Below are positions 15,983 to 25,029 of a stretch of 64,000 bases of DNA, piece after piece. Each line of letters opens with the position of its first letter. Position 1 is the stretch's first letter. The notes under the pieces were generated by a model. It made no database searches. It was not told the DNA's origin and saw nothing but the letters and a program-made list of their open reading frames with translations. The stretch spans positions 124,001 to 188,000 of the forward strand of contig JBAYTZ010000007.1 in the NCBI GenBank assembly GCA_041675285.1. Reading direction: 5' to 3'. Both the position numbers and the translations under genes were made by a program. The DNA is from Candidatus Delongbacteria bacterium (lineage in GTDB: Bacteria > CAIWAD01).

Positions 15983-18900
15983 ATGAACACTCTGCGCTTC
16001 CTCCTCCCCGTGCTGCTGCTCTGGCTGGCGCGGCCCGCCATGGCCGTCAACGAGACCATCTGGCTGACGGACGCCGCCTACGAGGACACAGTGACCGTGC
16101 GCGTGGGGGAGGTCCTCGAGATCTTTGTTCGCGTCAACAGCAACGGCACGGCCATCTCGGGCTTCCAGAGCTTTGTGCACGTCGCTGAGAGCTTCGCCAC
16201 CCCGGTCCGCTACAATGAGACTCCCACGGGCTGGTTTCTGGACCGGGGCATCTTCGGCGTGTACGGACAGGTCATCTTCGCCGACGATCACGACTTCCGC
16301 TTCCCGGACAATCCGCTGCCCGGCCATCAATTGGATTGGTGCGTCCAGACCGGGGTCAGCAATCCGCGTCCGGCCTTCACGGTCAACGGCACGGCCTGCA
16401 GCTTCAAGCTGCGCTTCCTGCAGCCCGCCCAGGGCATTGTGCTGGGCTTCGACCACGACAACAACCACTTCCGCAACACACTGTTCTGGGAAGGCCAGTC
16501 GGCCATCGAGTACCCCTTCTTCCGGGAGTATCCGCTGGTCATCAACGTGATCGGAATGGAGTTCGGACCGCTGCCCGACGTCTACCTCACCAGCGAGGCG
16601 CCGCGCGACAGCCTGAATCTGGTCAGCTATCTGGACGAGATGCTCAACGTCAACCCGGACAGCGTCTGGTACTCCGTCAGCCCGCTGGGGCCGAACCAGG
16701 TCTGCGCCCTGGACACCCTGCGCCTGCCCGGCGCCTACTGGCTGGGCTTCACGGGCACCGGGCCGGGCACCATGGTGGATTTGGAGGTGACGGCCCACTA
16801 CCAGCACCTCACCGCCCTGGACACCCTGCGCGTCTACCGCGGCGACCCGCCGATCATCGACGATGGGATGGCCGCGGGCGAGCCTTTCGTCACCTGGGCC
16901 GAGGACGGCGAGACCTGGCTGGACTTCGACGACTGGGTGACGGACCTGGACGACCCGGTGGAGAACCTGAGCTGGAGCCTGCTGGGCGGCAACTACACCG
17001 TGACCCTGACCCTGGACGCGGCCCTGCGGCGCGGCCATTTCACGGCGCCGCCGGACTGGTTCGGCGGGGACACGCTGCTGGTCCGCGTGGCGGACCCCGG
17101 CGGGATGGCGGACACCTCGCGGCTGGTGACCCTGGTGACGCCGGTCAACGATCCGCCCGAATTGGACCTGCCGGAGCTGGTGGAGGTCCATCCCGGCCAG
17201 GTGCTGGTGCTGGACCTGGAGGAGCTGACCCACGACATCGACGACGCCTACGACATGCTGTTCTGGGAGGTGCTGGGCGACACCAGCCAGGTGGCCGCGC
17301 GCGTCAACCACCAGAACCACACGCTGAGCTTGGAGGTGCGGGAGGGCGTGCCCCTCTGGACCTTCGTGGACATCGACCTGAAAGTGACGGACTCGGGCCT
17401 GCTGACGGACGTGGAGCCGCTGCACCTGCAGGTCTCGAGCTACCCGCCGATCTGGGAGCCGCTGGGCGAGCTGCTGATCCCCGCCGGGAGCAGCGCGCAG
17501 CTGGACCTGAACGCCTTCGTCTCCGACCTGGACAACCCCGACGGGCAGCTGACCATCTGGCTGGAGGGCCTGCAGCAGGTCTCGGTGGTGGTGGACGCCC
17601 TGAGCCACCTGGCCACCTTCAACGCGCCGGGCAACTGGTCGGGCGTGGAGTGGGCCGTGGCCCACGTGCGGGATCCCAACGACAACACGGACGTGGACTC
17701 GCTCTTGGTGGTGACCCTGCAGGGCGGCAATCCCGTGGTGGCGCTGGTGCCCGACCTGGTCTTCCTGCCGGGCACGCGGGACACCCTGGAGCTGGACCCG
17801 CACGTCTGGGACCTGGACACGCCGGACGAGCAGATGGATTGGGCCGTGAACAACGCCGGCATCTTCTACACCCAGTTGGACACGCTGGCCCGGCGCGTGA
17901 TCTACACGGCGCCCATGCTGCCCGGCACCACGGACCTCTCCTACTACCGCGCGGAGGATCCCCAGGGCCACTGGGCCGAGGACATCGGCAGCCTGGCGGT
18001 GATCGATCCCTCCGGCCGGCCCGTGATCTTTCCCCAGGCGGAGATTTGGATGCGGGTCAACGAGCTGGACTCCAGCCTCTCCCTGGACAACGCGGCCTAT
18101 GACTACGACGATCCGCCGGAGGCCCTGACCTGGAGCGTGGGGGCGGGCAGCCTGGTGACCGGCACGGTGCGTGCCTCCGACCGGCGCCTGCTGCTGCAGA
18201 GCGGGTTCACGCCAGGCACGGAGACTCTGCAGCTACACGTGGAGGATCCCGACGGCCAGGTGGCCGACGGCCCGCTGGTCGTGCACGTCTCCGAGGGCAA
18301 CCTGCCCATCGTCAGCGCCTTCGCCCCGCGTTTCGTGATCGCCGGGCAGACGGACACGCTGGCCTCCCTTTCCAGCTGGGTCTACGATGAGGATGCGAAC
18401 GAGCAGATCAGCTGGTCCTTCGTCGATCCGCCGGGCGGCGCCGTGCACACGGTCTGGGATCCCGTCCACGACCGGGCGCTGATCGGCACGGAGCCCGCCC
18501 ACCGGGGCACGGACCCCATCGGCGCCGTGGCCACGGACCAGGCCCGCAACAGCGACATGGAGTGGATCACCCTGACCACGCTGGAGAACGAGCCGCCCCT
18601 GCTGGAACTGGCCGTGCTGCCCAACCCGGCGGAACCCCGCCTGCTGGACGTGGTGGCGGTGAGCAATGAGGCCCTGCGCAGCCTGACGGGCACGCGCCTG
18701 GCCGACAGCGCGGCGCTGAGCTTCACGGAGATGGTGGTGTCCAATCCCGCGGTGCGCATCCACCGGGCGGACCTCGTCGCCCCCGACGGCGTGGAGACCT
18801 GGCGGATCCGCGCGGTGGACCTGCCGGGCTATCCGCAGGTGGCGGGCAACAGCAGCACAGATTCCCTGGTGCTGGGCTCGGCCCTGCTGGCCCGACCCGG

Positions 18901-19456
18901 CGACGGGCTGCCCGCGCCGGACGGCGGCCTGCGCCTGGACTGGCTGTCCGGGCTGAGCAACGGCCGCTGGGTGGTGCGCGAACTGGGGGATGAAGAGACG
19001 CGCAGCTGGCGCGTGAGCGGGCCCACGGGCGGCCGGGTCCGGCTGGCGGGCGTGGGTCAGGCGCTGGAGGTGCTGGACGAAAGCGGCTGGCGGCTTGTGA
19101 CGGCGGAAGACGACGCGGTGGGCGCCTGTCTGGTGCGGCCGCTGCGCGCTGGGGATCCGGACGGCGGCGACCAGCCCGCGGGCTTCGCGCTGCATCCCGC
19201 CTGGCCCAATCCCTTCAATCCGGAGACTGTCCTGAGCCTCGAACTGCCCCGGGACGGCGTGGCGCGGCTGGAGATCCACGACCTGGCCGGCCGGCGCATC
19301 TGCACGCTGCTGGAGGGTCCGCAGCCGGCAGGCAGCCGGCAGCTGCGCTGGAACGGGCGGGACGAGGCCGGCGTGCCGGTGGCCAGCGGCGTCTACTTCG
19401 CCCGCCTGCGCCAGGATGGTCGCCAGGCCGTGCAGAAGCTGCTGCTGCTGAAGTAG
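15983..19456 (+). CDS. Large secreted multi-domain protein with cadherin-like repeats and sorting domain
   Basis: 1157 residues from the second of two in-frame ATGs (the first, 24 bases upstream, also gives an acceptable signal peptide). The signal peptide is LRFLLPVLLLWLARPAMA. Residues about 20-190 form a cohesin-like or beta-sandwich domain. About 290-850 contain six modules spaced 93-98 residues, each marked by a DLDDP-like motif (DLDDPVENLSW, DIDDAYDMLFW, DLDNPDGQLTIW, DLDTPDEQMDW, DYDDPPEALTW, DEDANEQISW) and resembling tandem Ig/cadherin-type calcium-binding repeats. The C-terminus is a FlgD-like sorting domain (WPNPFNPETVL, then LEIHDLAGRRI, SGVYFARL, ending LLLLK). It is probably a cell-surface adhesin or matrix protein; the target is unknown. 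Confidence 0.85.
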   Translation: MNTLRFLLPVLLLWLARPAMAVNETIWLTDAAYEDTVTVRVGEVLEIFVRVNSNGTAISGFQSFVHVAESFATPVRYNETPTGWFLDRGIFGVYGQVIFADDHDFRFPDNPLPGHQLDWCVQTGVSNPRPAFTVNGTACSFKLRFLQPAQGIVLGFDHDNNHFRNTLFWEGQSAIEYPFFREYPLVINVIGMEFGPLPDVYLTSEAPRDSLNLVSYLDEMLNVNPDSVWYSVSPLGPNQVCALDTLRLPGAYWLGFTGTGPGTMVDLEVTAHYQHLTALDTLRVYRGDPPIIDDGMAAGEPFVTWAEDGETWLDFDDWVTDLDDPVENLSWSLLGGNYTVTLTLDAALRRGHFTAPPDWFGGDTLLVRVADPGGMADTSRLVTLVTPVNDPPELDLPELVEVHPGQVLVLDLEELTHDIDDAYDMLFWEVLGDTSQVAARVNHQNHTLSLEVREGVPLWTFVDIDLKVTDSGLLTDVEPLHLQVSSYPPIWEPLGELLIPAGSSAQLDLNAFVSDLDNPDGQLTIWLEGLQQVSVVVDALSHLATFNAPGNWSGVEWAVAHVRDPNDNTDVDSLLVVTLQGGNPVVALVPDLVFLPGTRDTLELDPHVWDLDTPDEQMDWAVNNAGIFYTQLDTLARRVIYTAPMLPGTTDLSYYRAEDPQGHWAEDIGSLAVIDPSGRPVIFPQAEIWMRVNELDSSLSLDNAAYDYDDPPEALTWSVGAGSLVTGTVRASDRRLLLQSGFTPGTETLQLHVEDPDGQVADGPLVVHVSEGNLPIVSAFAPRFVIAGQTDTLASLSSWVYDEDANEQISWSFVDPPGGAVHTVWDPVHDRALIGTEPAHRGTDPIGAVATDQARNSDMEWITLTTLENEPPLLELAVLPNPAEPRLLDVVAVSNEALRSLTGTRLADSAALSFTEMVVSNPAVRIHRADLVAPDGVETWRIRAVDLPGYPQVAGNSSTDSLVLGSALLARPGDGLPAPDGGLRLDWLSGLSNGRWVVRELGDEETRSWRVSGPTGGRVRLAGVGQALEVLDESGWRLVTAEDDAVGACLVRPLRAGDPDGGDQPAGFALHPAWPNPFNPETVLSLELPRDGVARLEIHDLAGRRICTLLEGPQPAGSRQLRWNGRDEAGVPVASGVYFARLRQDGRQAVQKLLLLK

Positions 19457-19518
19457 CCGGCGACAAAGCGATTCGATCACCGGGCGCCGGGCGTCCGCGG
19501 AAGGATGAGGTGGGAAAC

Positions 19519-20178
19519 ATGCGCAAGCAGTGGATCCGGCGGTTGGGCCGTGGACGCGCGGCGGGACTGCGCTGGGGACTGGCGACCGGCCTGCTGCTGC
19601 CGGCCTTCTCCTGCGGGGTGAGCGGCGGCGGCGGCGACTCCAGCTCCTCCGACCAGCTGGACGAGGCCTGGCGCCGCTATCGGCTGGGCCAGTACGAGAG
19701 CGCGGCCACGCTCTTCGAGGAACTGGCGCTGGACGACGTGGAGCTGGCGGAGAGTTACGGCGGGCTGGGCTGGTCGCGCCTGCACCTGCTGAATCCCGCC
19801 GGGGCGCGGCAGGCCTTCCAGAGCAGCCTGGTGGGCGACGCCGACTGGCTGGACTCGCGCGCCGGCGAACTCTTCGCCCTGCGCGACGCCGGGGCCGCGG
19901 CCGACGTGCTGCTGAACCGGGCGCGCTCCATGCTGCAGGCCGGGCCCGCCTGGCGCTTCCAGCACGAGCAAAGCGTTGACTGGCAGGACGTCCGCGTGCT
20001 GACGGCCCAGGTCTTCTACTACACCCAGCGCTTCGATTCCTGCTTGACCCAGTGCCTGGCTGTGGACAACTCCATCGCCCTGACCCGGGGCGACACCTTA
20101 AGCTGGCAGGGGGCTCCCACCTTCGAGACGGCCCTGCTGCGCGAAGTGGAGCGCCTGGGTGAATGGGTGGCGAACTGA
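19519..20178 (+). CDS. Lipoprotein with TPR-like helical repeats
   Basis: 219 residues. The N-terminus is charged, then hydrophobic, ending in the lipobox LPAFSC, followed by a flexible Gly/Ser stretch, so it should be a lipid-anchored envelope protein. The body has paired helices of TPR type (AWRRYRLGQYESAATLFEEL, then GLGWSRLHLLNPAGARQAFQ). I do not recognise a specific family. It lies 62 bases after the large repeat protein and 196 bases before the beta-barrel gene. A start at a GTG nine bases upstream is possible. A weak hairpin (CCCG/CGGG plus TTT) follows the stop. Confidence 0.75.
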   Translation: MRKQWIRRLGRGRAAGLRWGLATGLLLPAFSCGVSGGGGDSSSSDQLDEAWRRYRLGQYESAATLFEELALDDVELAESYGGLGWSRLHLLNPAGARQAFQSSLVGDADWLDSRAGELFALRDAGAAADVLLNRARSMLQAGPAWRFQHEQSVDWQDVRVLTAQVFYYTQRFDSCLTQCLAVDNSIALTRGDTLSWQGAPTFETALLREVERLGEWVAN

Positions 20179-20374
20179 GCCCGGCGGTTTTTCGGGTTTG
20201 AATTGGAATGACTTTTGCAAACTTGCCGCCGATCAGCCCAGGCTGATGGGTATTTCACGATTTCCCGGCAAAAGGCGCTGGACGGCTGTCTGAAGGTTCA
20301 GACCTTCCGTAAACATTTCGGCCCCACAGACCCGGGCACCTCAGACTTGGCCTGGACCATAACCGGAGGATGGC

Positions 20375-21100
20375 ATGAGGAATCTGCTGCTAGGATTGGT
20401 CTGTGCGAGCAGTCTCCTGGGTGGGACGGCGCAAGCGGCGACAAACGACATCATTGAGCTCGGCGTGGGGATCCGCTATTTGTTCGACAGCGGGTTCTAC
20501 AAGGCCGACAACAAGGATGTGGACTACGATACGGACGTGTTCCCCCTGGTCGGGGACCAGGCCATGGGCTTTGGACTGAACACGGCCCTGGGGCACCGCT
20601 TCGATTCCCGCAAGGGGCCCTTCGAAGTGCTGATCAAGTACAACTACAGCACCAGCCCGGCGGACGACAAGTCCGTCGACTTCACCACCAGCGCGGGCAG
20701 CTTCACGGCCAACGTGGAAGGGTCGCTGGACCAGCACGACCTGCTGCTGGCCTTCCGCCTGCCCGCCACGCTGATGCCCCTGCCGGTGCTGAACTCCAAG
20801 TACCTCTACTACGACCTGGGCATGGGCGTCAGCACCCTGTCCTACGACTATGAGCTGAAGAGCCTGGGCGTGACCCTGGCCGAAGGCACCACGACCCGCA
20901 GCGGGCTGGCTTTCAACCTGGGCGTGGGTGCCCGCATCCCCCTGAGCGAGACCTGGACCTTCAAGGCGGGCGCGGACGTGGTCCTGAGCAAGATCCAGGA
21001 CATCGAGGACAACACGGGCGCCGTGATCCACTACGCCCCCAAAGCCCATGGCATGCGTCTGCAGGTGGGACTCGTTCACTACTTTGAGTCCCTGTTCTAG
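20375..21100 (+). CDS. Outer-membrane beta-barrel protein
   Basis: 241 residues with a clear signal peptide (LLLGLVCASSLLGGTAQA). The mature protein alternates polar and hydrophobic residues in strands of 8-12 residues and ends in phenylalanine (VGLVHYFESLF), the usual signature of barrels inserted by BamA. Length and strand count suggest an 8- to 10-stranded barrel of the OmpA/OmpW type; no substrate is evident. Ribosome site CCGGAGG. The 196-base region upstream contains two hairpins, ATCAGCC/GGCTGAT (20232-20247) and GAAGGT/ACCTTC (20292-20307), which may regulate the leader. A strong terminator follows. Confidence 0.8.
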   Translation: MRNLLLGLVCASSLLGGTAQAATNDIIELGVGIRYLFDSGFYKADNKDVDYDTDVFPLVGDQAMGFGLNTALGHRFDSRKGPFEVLIKYNYSTSPADDKSVDFTTSAGSFTANVEGSLDQHDLLLAFRLPATLMPLPVLNSKYLYYDLGMGVSTLSYDYELKSLGVTLAEGTTTRSGLAFNLGVGARIPLSETWTFKAGADVVLSKIQDIEDNTGAVIHYAPKAHGMRLQVGLVHYFESLF

Positions 21101-21123
21101 ACGCCTCGCATGCGCCGATTCCA

Positions 21124-21154
21124 GGGCCGGCATCCGGGGATGTCGGCCCTTTTT
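21124..21154 (+). terminator. Intrinsic terminator after the beta-barrel gene
   Basis: Stem GGGCCGGCAT/ATGTCGGCCC (one G-U pair) with a CCGGGG loop, followed by five T. It sits 23 bases after the stop and separates this gene from the operon beginning with the next lipoprotein. Confidence 0.9.
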
Positions 21155-21177
21155 CATTCCAATCCCGGGAGCGGCAG

Positions 21178-21807
21178 ATGATCCTCTCCGCGCGCTGGCT
21201 GCGGTTCCGCGCTGGCGCTTTCCGGCGCCTGTCCCTTGTGCTGGCCCTGGTTCTGCTGACGGCGGGCTGCGGGAAGCCCAAGGCCCCGGCGGGCGACTGG
21301 CCGCTGGGCTTCCACCTGGACATGCCGGCCGCCTTCCAGGCCACCAGCCTGGTGCGGCCCAACGGGGAGGCCACGCTCTACCTGCTGAGCGGCGACGAAC
21401 CCGATCTGGCCCGCCTGACCGTGCGCAAGCGCTTGCGGCGGCTGGAACTGCTGGATCATCTGGCCGAGGAACTGGATCTGGGCGGCACGCCGCTTCTGCT
21501 GGAGGAGGGCGAGACCTTCGACGTGAAGGCCGTGAATGCCGAGGGCTTGGGCCGCACGCTGCTGATCCAGCCCTTTCCATTGATGGACAGCACGCTCGTG
21601 CTGCTCTACGACGTGCGCGTCTTCAACCGCGGCGCTTTCGCCTGGACCTTCATCTGGCAGCAGGAGCCGGCGGACAGCGCGGGCTACCGGGACTATCAGA
21701 CCCGGCTGCAGGGCCTGATCTTCCAGGAGGACTCCGCCGAACTGCCGGAGGCCGAGCCAGCCGAGGAGTCGGACAGCCTGGACGCGCCCGCGGGAGCCAC
21801 GCCCTGA
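21178..21807 (+). CDS. Predicted lipoprotein
   Basis: 209 residues. The N-terminal hydrophobic segment ends in the lipobox LLTAGC, so the protein should be lipid-anchored at residue 30 or so. The globular part (about residues 40-185) has no recognised motif; the last 25 residues are acidic and Pro/Glu-rich. The stop codon overlaps the ruvX start by one base (TGATG), placing it first in a run of tightly packed envelope genes. A role in the cell envelope is only inferred from the signal. Confidence 0.75.
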   Translation: MILSARWLRFRAGAFRRLSLVLALVLLTAGCGKPKAPAGDWPLGFHLDMPAAFQATSLVRPNGEATLYLLSGDEPDLARLTVRKRLRRLELLDHLAEELDLGGTPLLLEEGETFDVKAVNAEGLGRTLLIQPFPLMDSTLVLLYDVRVFNRGAFAWTFIWQQEPADSAGYRDYQTRLQGLIFQEDSAELPEAEPAEESDSLDAPAGATP

Positions 21808-22274
21808 TGGCTCGCGTGCTGGGACTGGATTACGGGACCGTGCGGGTGGGCGTGGCCGTGGGCGACGAGCAGGTCGGGCTGGCCCGGCCGCTGGTGACCC
21901 TGGAGGCGCGCGCGGGTCTGCTGCAGCGGCTGCGTGAACTCGTGCAGCGCGAGGGCGTGAGCCGCATCGTGTTGGGCCGGCCGCTGCGGGCCCGGGGCGA
22001 ACCCGGCACGCTGGACGGGGAGATCCTGCACCTGGCGGACGTGCTGCGTCGCGAGGGTCTGGAGGTCGTCTTCCAGGACGAAGGCGGCAGCAGCCAGCGG
22101 GCCGCCGAACTGCTGCGCGTCAACCAGTCCCGGCGCGGCGTGCGCGGCGCCCGGGACACTCGGCGCAGCCGCCAGGACGGCGAACTCGACCGCACGGCCG
22201 CGGCCCTGCTGCTGCAGGAATACCTGGATTCCCTGGCGGATCCGGCCGGGCTGCCGGAAGGCGGCGCCGCGTGA
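21807..22274 (+). CDS. ruvX: Putative pre-16S rRNA nuclease / RuvX (YqgF family)
   Basis: 155 residues, slightly longer than the usual 135-150. The RNase H-like fold begins with LGLDYGTVRVGVAVGD, whose aspartate is the first metal ligand, followed by RIVLGRPL, and ends with DGELDRTAAALLLQEYLDS carrying the last acidic residue. The family trims the 5' end of 16S rRNA precursors and was named for a possible Holliday junction role. The central loop is Arg/Gly-rich (RRGVRGARDTRRSRQD) and longer than usual. Overlaps both neighbours by one to four bases. Confidence 0.85.
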   Translation: MARVLGLDYGTVRVGVAVGDEQVGLARPLVTLEARAGLLQRLRELVQREGVSRIVLGRPLRARGEPGTLDGEILHLADVLRREGLEVVFQDEGGSSQRAAELLRVNQSRRGVRGARDTRRSRQDGELDRTAAALLLQEYLDSLADPAGLPEGGAA

Positions 22275-23791
22275 ACCTCCGCAATCTGTGGCTTCGGCAC
22301 TGGCCTTCCCTGGCCTGCGGCCTGCTGGCGGCCCTGGCCTTTCCCCCCTCGCCCGCCTGGATCCTGGCTTTCCTGGCGCTGCCCCTCCTGTTCCGACGCT
22401 TCGAAGAGGGCGGCGGCTTCGGCGCGGCCTTCCTGGCGGGGCTGGTGTATCACAGCCTGGTGGTCCACTGGATCGGTCTGAACTCCGACCCGCCACCCCT
22501 CTTGGCCCGGCTGAGCGCCGCGGGGGCCGTGGTCTGGCTCTCCCTGCTCTGGGGCCTCTGCGGCTGGATCCTGCTCCGCCTGCTGCGGCGGCTGGGCCCC
22601 GCGGCCCTCTGGGTCTTCGGTCCGCTGCTGGTCAGCGTGGACTGGCTGGTGGAAGGCACGGAGATGGGCTTTCCCTGGACCCTGCTGGGCGCCACCCAGG
22701 TGGACAATCCGCTGCTCCGGCCGCTGGCGGCGCTGGGTGGCATGCACGCCATGACCCTGGCTCTCGTGCTGGGGGCCACGCTGCTCTACCGGCTGCTGGG
22801 ATCCCACGGGCGCGCGCGCGGCGCCTGGCTGGGGCTGGCGCTCTGGCTGGCGCTGGTGCCGCTGCTGGGCCGGCTGTCCCAACTGGGGACCCAGGAGCGC
22901 GGCGGCGAGCTGGCCGTGCTGCTCGTGCAGGGCGACGTGGACCCGGAGGAGAAATGGGAACTCCCCTGGGTGGACACGGTGCTCAAGCACCTGGACCTGA
23001 CCCGCCAGGCCCTGGAGGCCGGCGCGCGGCCGGAACTGGTGATCTGGCCGGAGACGGCCGTGCCCACCAAGCTGCGGCGGCGTCCGCAACTGGTGGAGCT
23101 GCTGGCCGAGTTCTGCCGCGAGAACCACCTGGCCCTGCTGACCGGCGCCAACGACGACGAGCCCGGGCTGGCCGCCGATCGTCGGCCCTACAACGGCAGC
23201 TTCCTGATCACGGAGGCCGGCATCGTGGACCAGTACCACAAGGTGCGGCTGGTGCCCTTCGGCGAGCGGGTGCCCGGCCAGCGCTTCCTGCCCGGCCTGG
23301 GCGAAATCAACATGGGTCAGGCCGAGTTCGCCCCGGGCCTGCGCCAAGAGGCCGGCCGCCTGCCGCGCGCCGGCGGGGACAGCCTGCGCTTCGGCTGGAG
23401 CATCTGCTTCGAGGGCAACTTCGCCTCCCTGGCCCGCCGGATGGTGCGGGACGGCGCGCAGCTGCTCACCAACCAGACCAACGACGCCTGGTTCGGCACC
23501 AGCCTCGAGTTGGACCAGCACCTGGCCATCGCCCGCCTGCGCGCCGTGGAGACCGGCCGCTGGCTGGTGCGGGCCTGCAACAACGGCTACAGCGCCGCCG
23601 TGGACCCGACCGGCCGCGTGGTGCGCCAGCTGCCCAAGGGCGAGCTGGGCACGCTGTCAGTGCGCATTCCGCTGATTACGGGGGAGACCTTCTTCACCCG
23701 CGCCGGCGACCTGCTGCCCCGACTCTGTCTGCTGCTGGCCTCGTGGGCCGTGCTGCTGGCGCTGTTCATCCGGCCCGGACGCTCCCGGTGA
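22271..23791 (+). CDS. lnt: Apolipoprotein N-acyltransferase
   Basis: 506 residues. The N-terminal 200 residues form several transmembrane helices; the rest is a periplasm-facing nitrilase-type domain. The catalytic triad is visible as Glu in IWPETAVP, Lys in YHKVRLVPFGERVP and Cys in WSICFEGNF; NQTNDAWFG is also typical. It adds the third acyl chain to the N-terminal cysteine of lipoproteins, a Gram-negative trait consistent with the lipoproteins in this window. The GTG start overlaps the ruvX stop (GTGA), and the same overlap links it to the next gene. Confidence 0.95.
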   Translation: MNLRNLWLRHWPSLACGLLAALAFPPSPAWILAFLALPLLFRRFEEGGGFGAAFLAGLVYHSLVVHWIGLNSDPPPLLARLSAAGAVVWLSLLWGLCGWILLRLLRRLGPAALWVFGPLLVSVDWLVEGTEMGFPWTLLGATQVDNPLLRPLAALGGMHAMTLALVLGATLLYRLLGSHGRARGAWLGLALWLALVPLLGRLSQLGTQERGGELAVLLVQGDVDPEEKWELPWVDTVLKHLDLTRQALEAGARPELVIWPETAVPTKLRRRPQLVELLAEFCRENHLALLTGANDDEPGLAADRRPYNGSFLITEAGIVDQYHKVRLVPFGERVPGQRFLPGLGEINMGQAEFAPGLRQEAGRLPRAGGDSLRFGWSICFEGNFASLARRMVRDGAQLLTNQTNDAWFGTSLELDQHLAIARLRAVETGRWLVRACNNGYSAAVDPTGRVVRQLPKGELGTLSVRIPLITGETFFTRAGDLLPRLCLLLASWAVLLALFIRPGRSR

Positions 23792-24789
23792 AGGCCGCGC
23801 TGTTCACAGCGGGCCTGCTGTTTACAGCGGGCCTGCTGCTGGCCGTGGGCTTGGCGCACGCGGAGGACCGCTGGCTGCCGGCCGCGCCCGCCCGGGTGCG
23901 CGCCCTGGGCGGCTGTTTCGCCGCGCTCAGCACGCCGGACGACGCCCACCTCTTCAATCCCGCCGGACTGGCCCAGCTGGGACGACGCCCGGGCTTCAAG
24001 CTGGCCCTGGACGGTTCCGCCGCCTGGATCCGGCCGCGGGCGCAGGCGGACGACTGGGACTGGGCACCGCTGCTGCCCGCCCTGCTGCCCGTGCGCCGGC
24101 TGGAGTGGCGGGGCCGGCACCTGAGCCTGGCCCTGACTCCGGCGGAGTGGCATCCCGGCGCGACGGATTCCCTGGCCCGGAGCTACGACGTGGCCCGGCC
24201 GCCCTCGGGCGAATTGACCCCCTCCCTCACGGTGGCGCTGGCCCTGGATCAGCGCGTGCGGCTGGGCGTCGCGGCCACGGGCCTGCTGGACGCCGGGCAC
24301 GACCGGCGCCGGGTGGGCGTGGCCTACGGCGCGGTCATCCGCGCCAATCGGATCATGGACGTGGGGGCCCAGGCCCTCTATCAGCCCGTGGGCGCCCTGG
24401 AGACCCGCAGCGCCCTGGACCAGCTGGGCGACGGCAGCATCAACGTGGGCCTGGCCTGCTATCCCTGGGGTCGCGACGAGGGCGGGCGCCGGGGTCCGGC
24501 GCTGCTGGCCCTGGACGTGCGCAACGTCACCCAGGAGAGCAGCCTGGCCGGCCGGCAGGAGCTGCATCTGGGCGTGGAAGGCCGCCTGCCCGCGGGGCTG
24601 GACCTGCGGGGCGGCGTCTACTGGCCCAACCGCGGCACGGACAGCCAGGGCTTCCCCTGCGTGGGCGGCGGACTGGGCTGGGCGCTGGACCTGCCGCTGG
24701 GCGGCCTCCAGGTCGACGTGGCCTGGCTGCAGGATCCCGCCCGGCGCGCGGACCACATCTGGACGGGCGGGCTGCGATGGCCGCGCTGA
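23788..24789 (+). CDS. PorV-like (UPF0164) outer-membrane protein
   Basis: 333 residues with a signal peptide. Mature N-terminus: ARVRALGGCFAALSTPDDAHLFNPAGLA, the pattern of PorV/UPF0164 proteins and related FadL-like barrels (usually RALGMGGA... NPAGLA). PorV shuttles cargo bearing C-terminal sorting domains in type IX secretion, and such cargoes are encoded on both sides, so a part in that export is plausible, though other PorV-like proteins have no such role. The signal peptide contains an 18-base tandem duplication (LFTAGL twice). The GTG start overlaps lnt by four bases. It overlaps the following small gene by 13 bases. Confidence 0.75.
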   Translation: MKAALFTAGLLFTAGLLLAVGLAHAEDRWLPAAPARVRALGGCFAALSTPDDAHLFNPAGLAQLGRRPGFKLALDGSAAWIRPRAQADDWDWAPLLPALLPVRRLEWRGRHLSLALTPAEWHPGATDSLARSYDVARPPSGELTPSLTVALALDQRVRLGVAATGLLDAGHDRRRVGVAYGAVIRANRIMDVGAQALYQPVGALETRSALDQLGDGSINVGLACYPWGRDEGGRRGPALLALDVRNVTQESSLAGRQELHLGVEGRLPAGLDLRGGVYWPNRGTDSQGFPCVGGGLGWALDLPLGGLQVDVAWLQDPARRADHIWTGGLRWPR

Positions 24790-25019
24790 ATCCCCAGCAT
24801 CGGGCCGCGGGTTGGATTGCTACCTTCGCTGCAGGTTTGCGGGCGGCTGTGCCCGCCTGGGAAGCGGACAGCCTGCTGCGCGCGCCCCTGCCGACGACGG
24901 ACAGTCTGGCGGTCGCCGACAGCCTGTCCCGGGGCGCCGCCGGTCTGGCGCTGGATCTGCTGCTGATCCTGGCCGGCGCCCTGCTGCTGGCCCTGCTGTT
25001 TCACCGACGATCTTCGTGA
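24777..25019 (+). CDS. Small membrane protein of 80 residues
   Basis: A short frame starting inside the end of the PorV-like gene. Residues about 10-30 (AGWIATFAAGLRAAVPAWEA) resemble a signal peptide; the linker is rich in Ser, Asp, Thr and Leu; residues about 57-75 form a strong transmembrane helix (LALDLLLILAGALLLALLF) followed by HRRSS, which predicts a cytoplasmic C-terminus. No family is recognised. It fills the space between the PorV-like and bamD genes with no gap, which supports it being real and co-expressed. Confidence 0.6.
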   Translation: MAALNPQHRAAGWIATFAAGLRAAVPAWEADSLLRAPLPTTDSLAVADSLSRGAAGLALDLLLILAGALLLALLFHRRSS

Positions 25020-25029
25020 GGAGTGTTTG

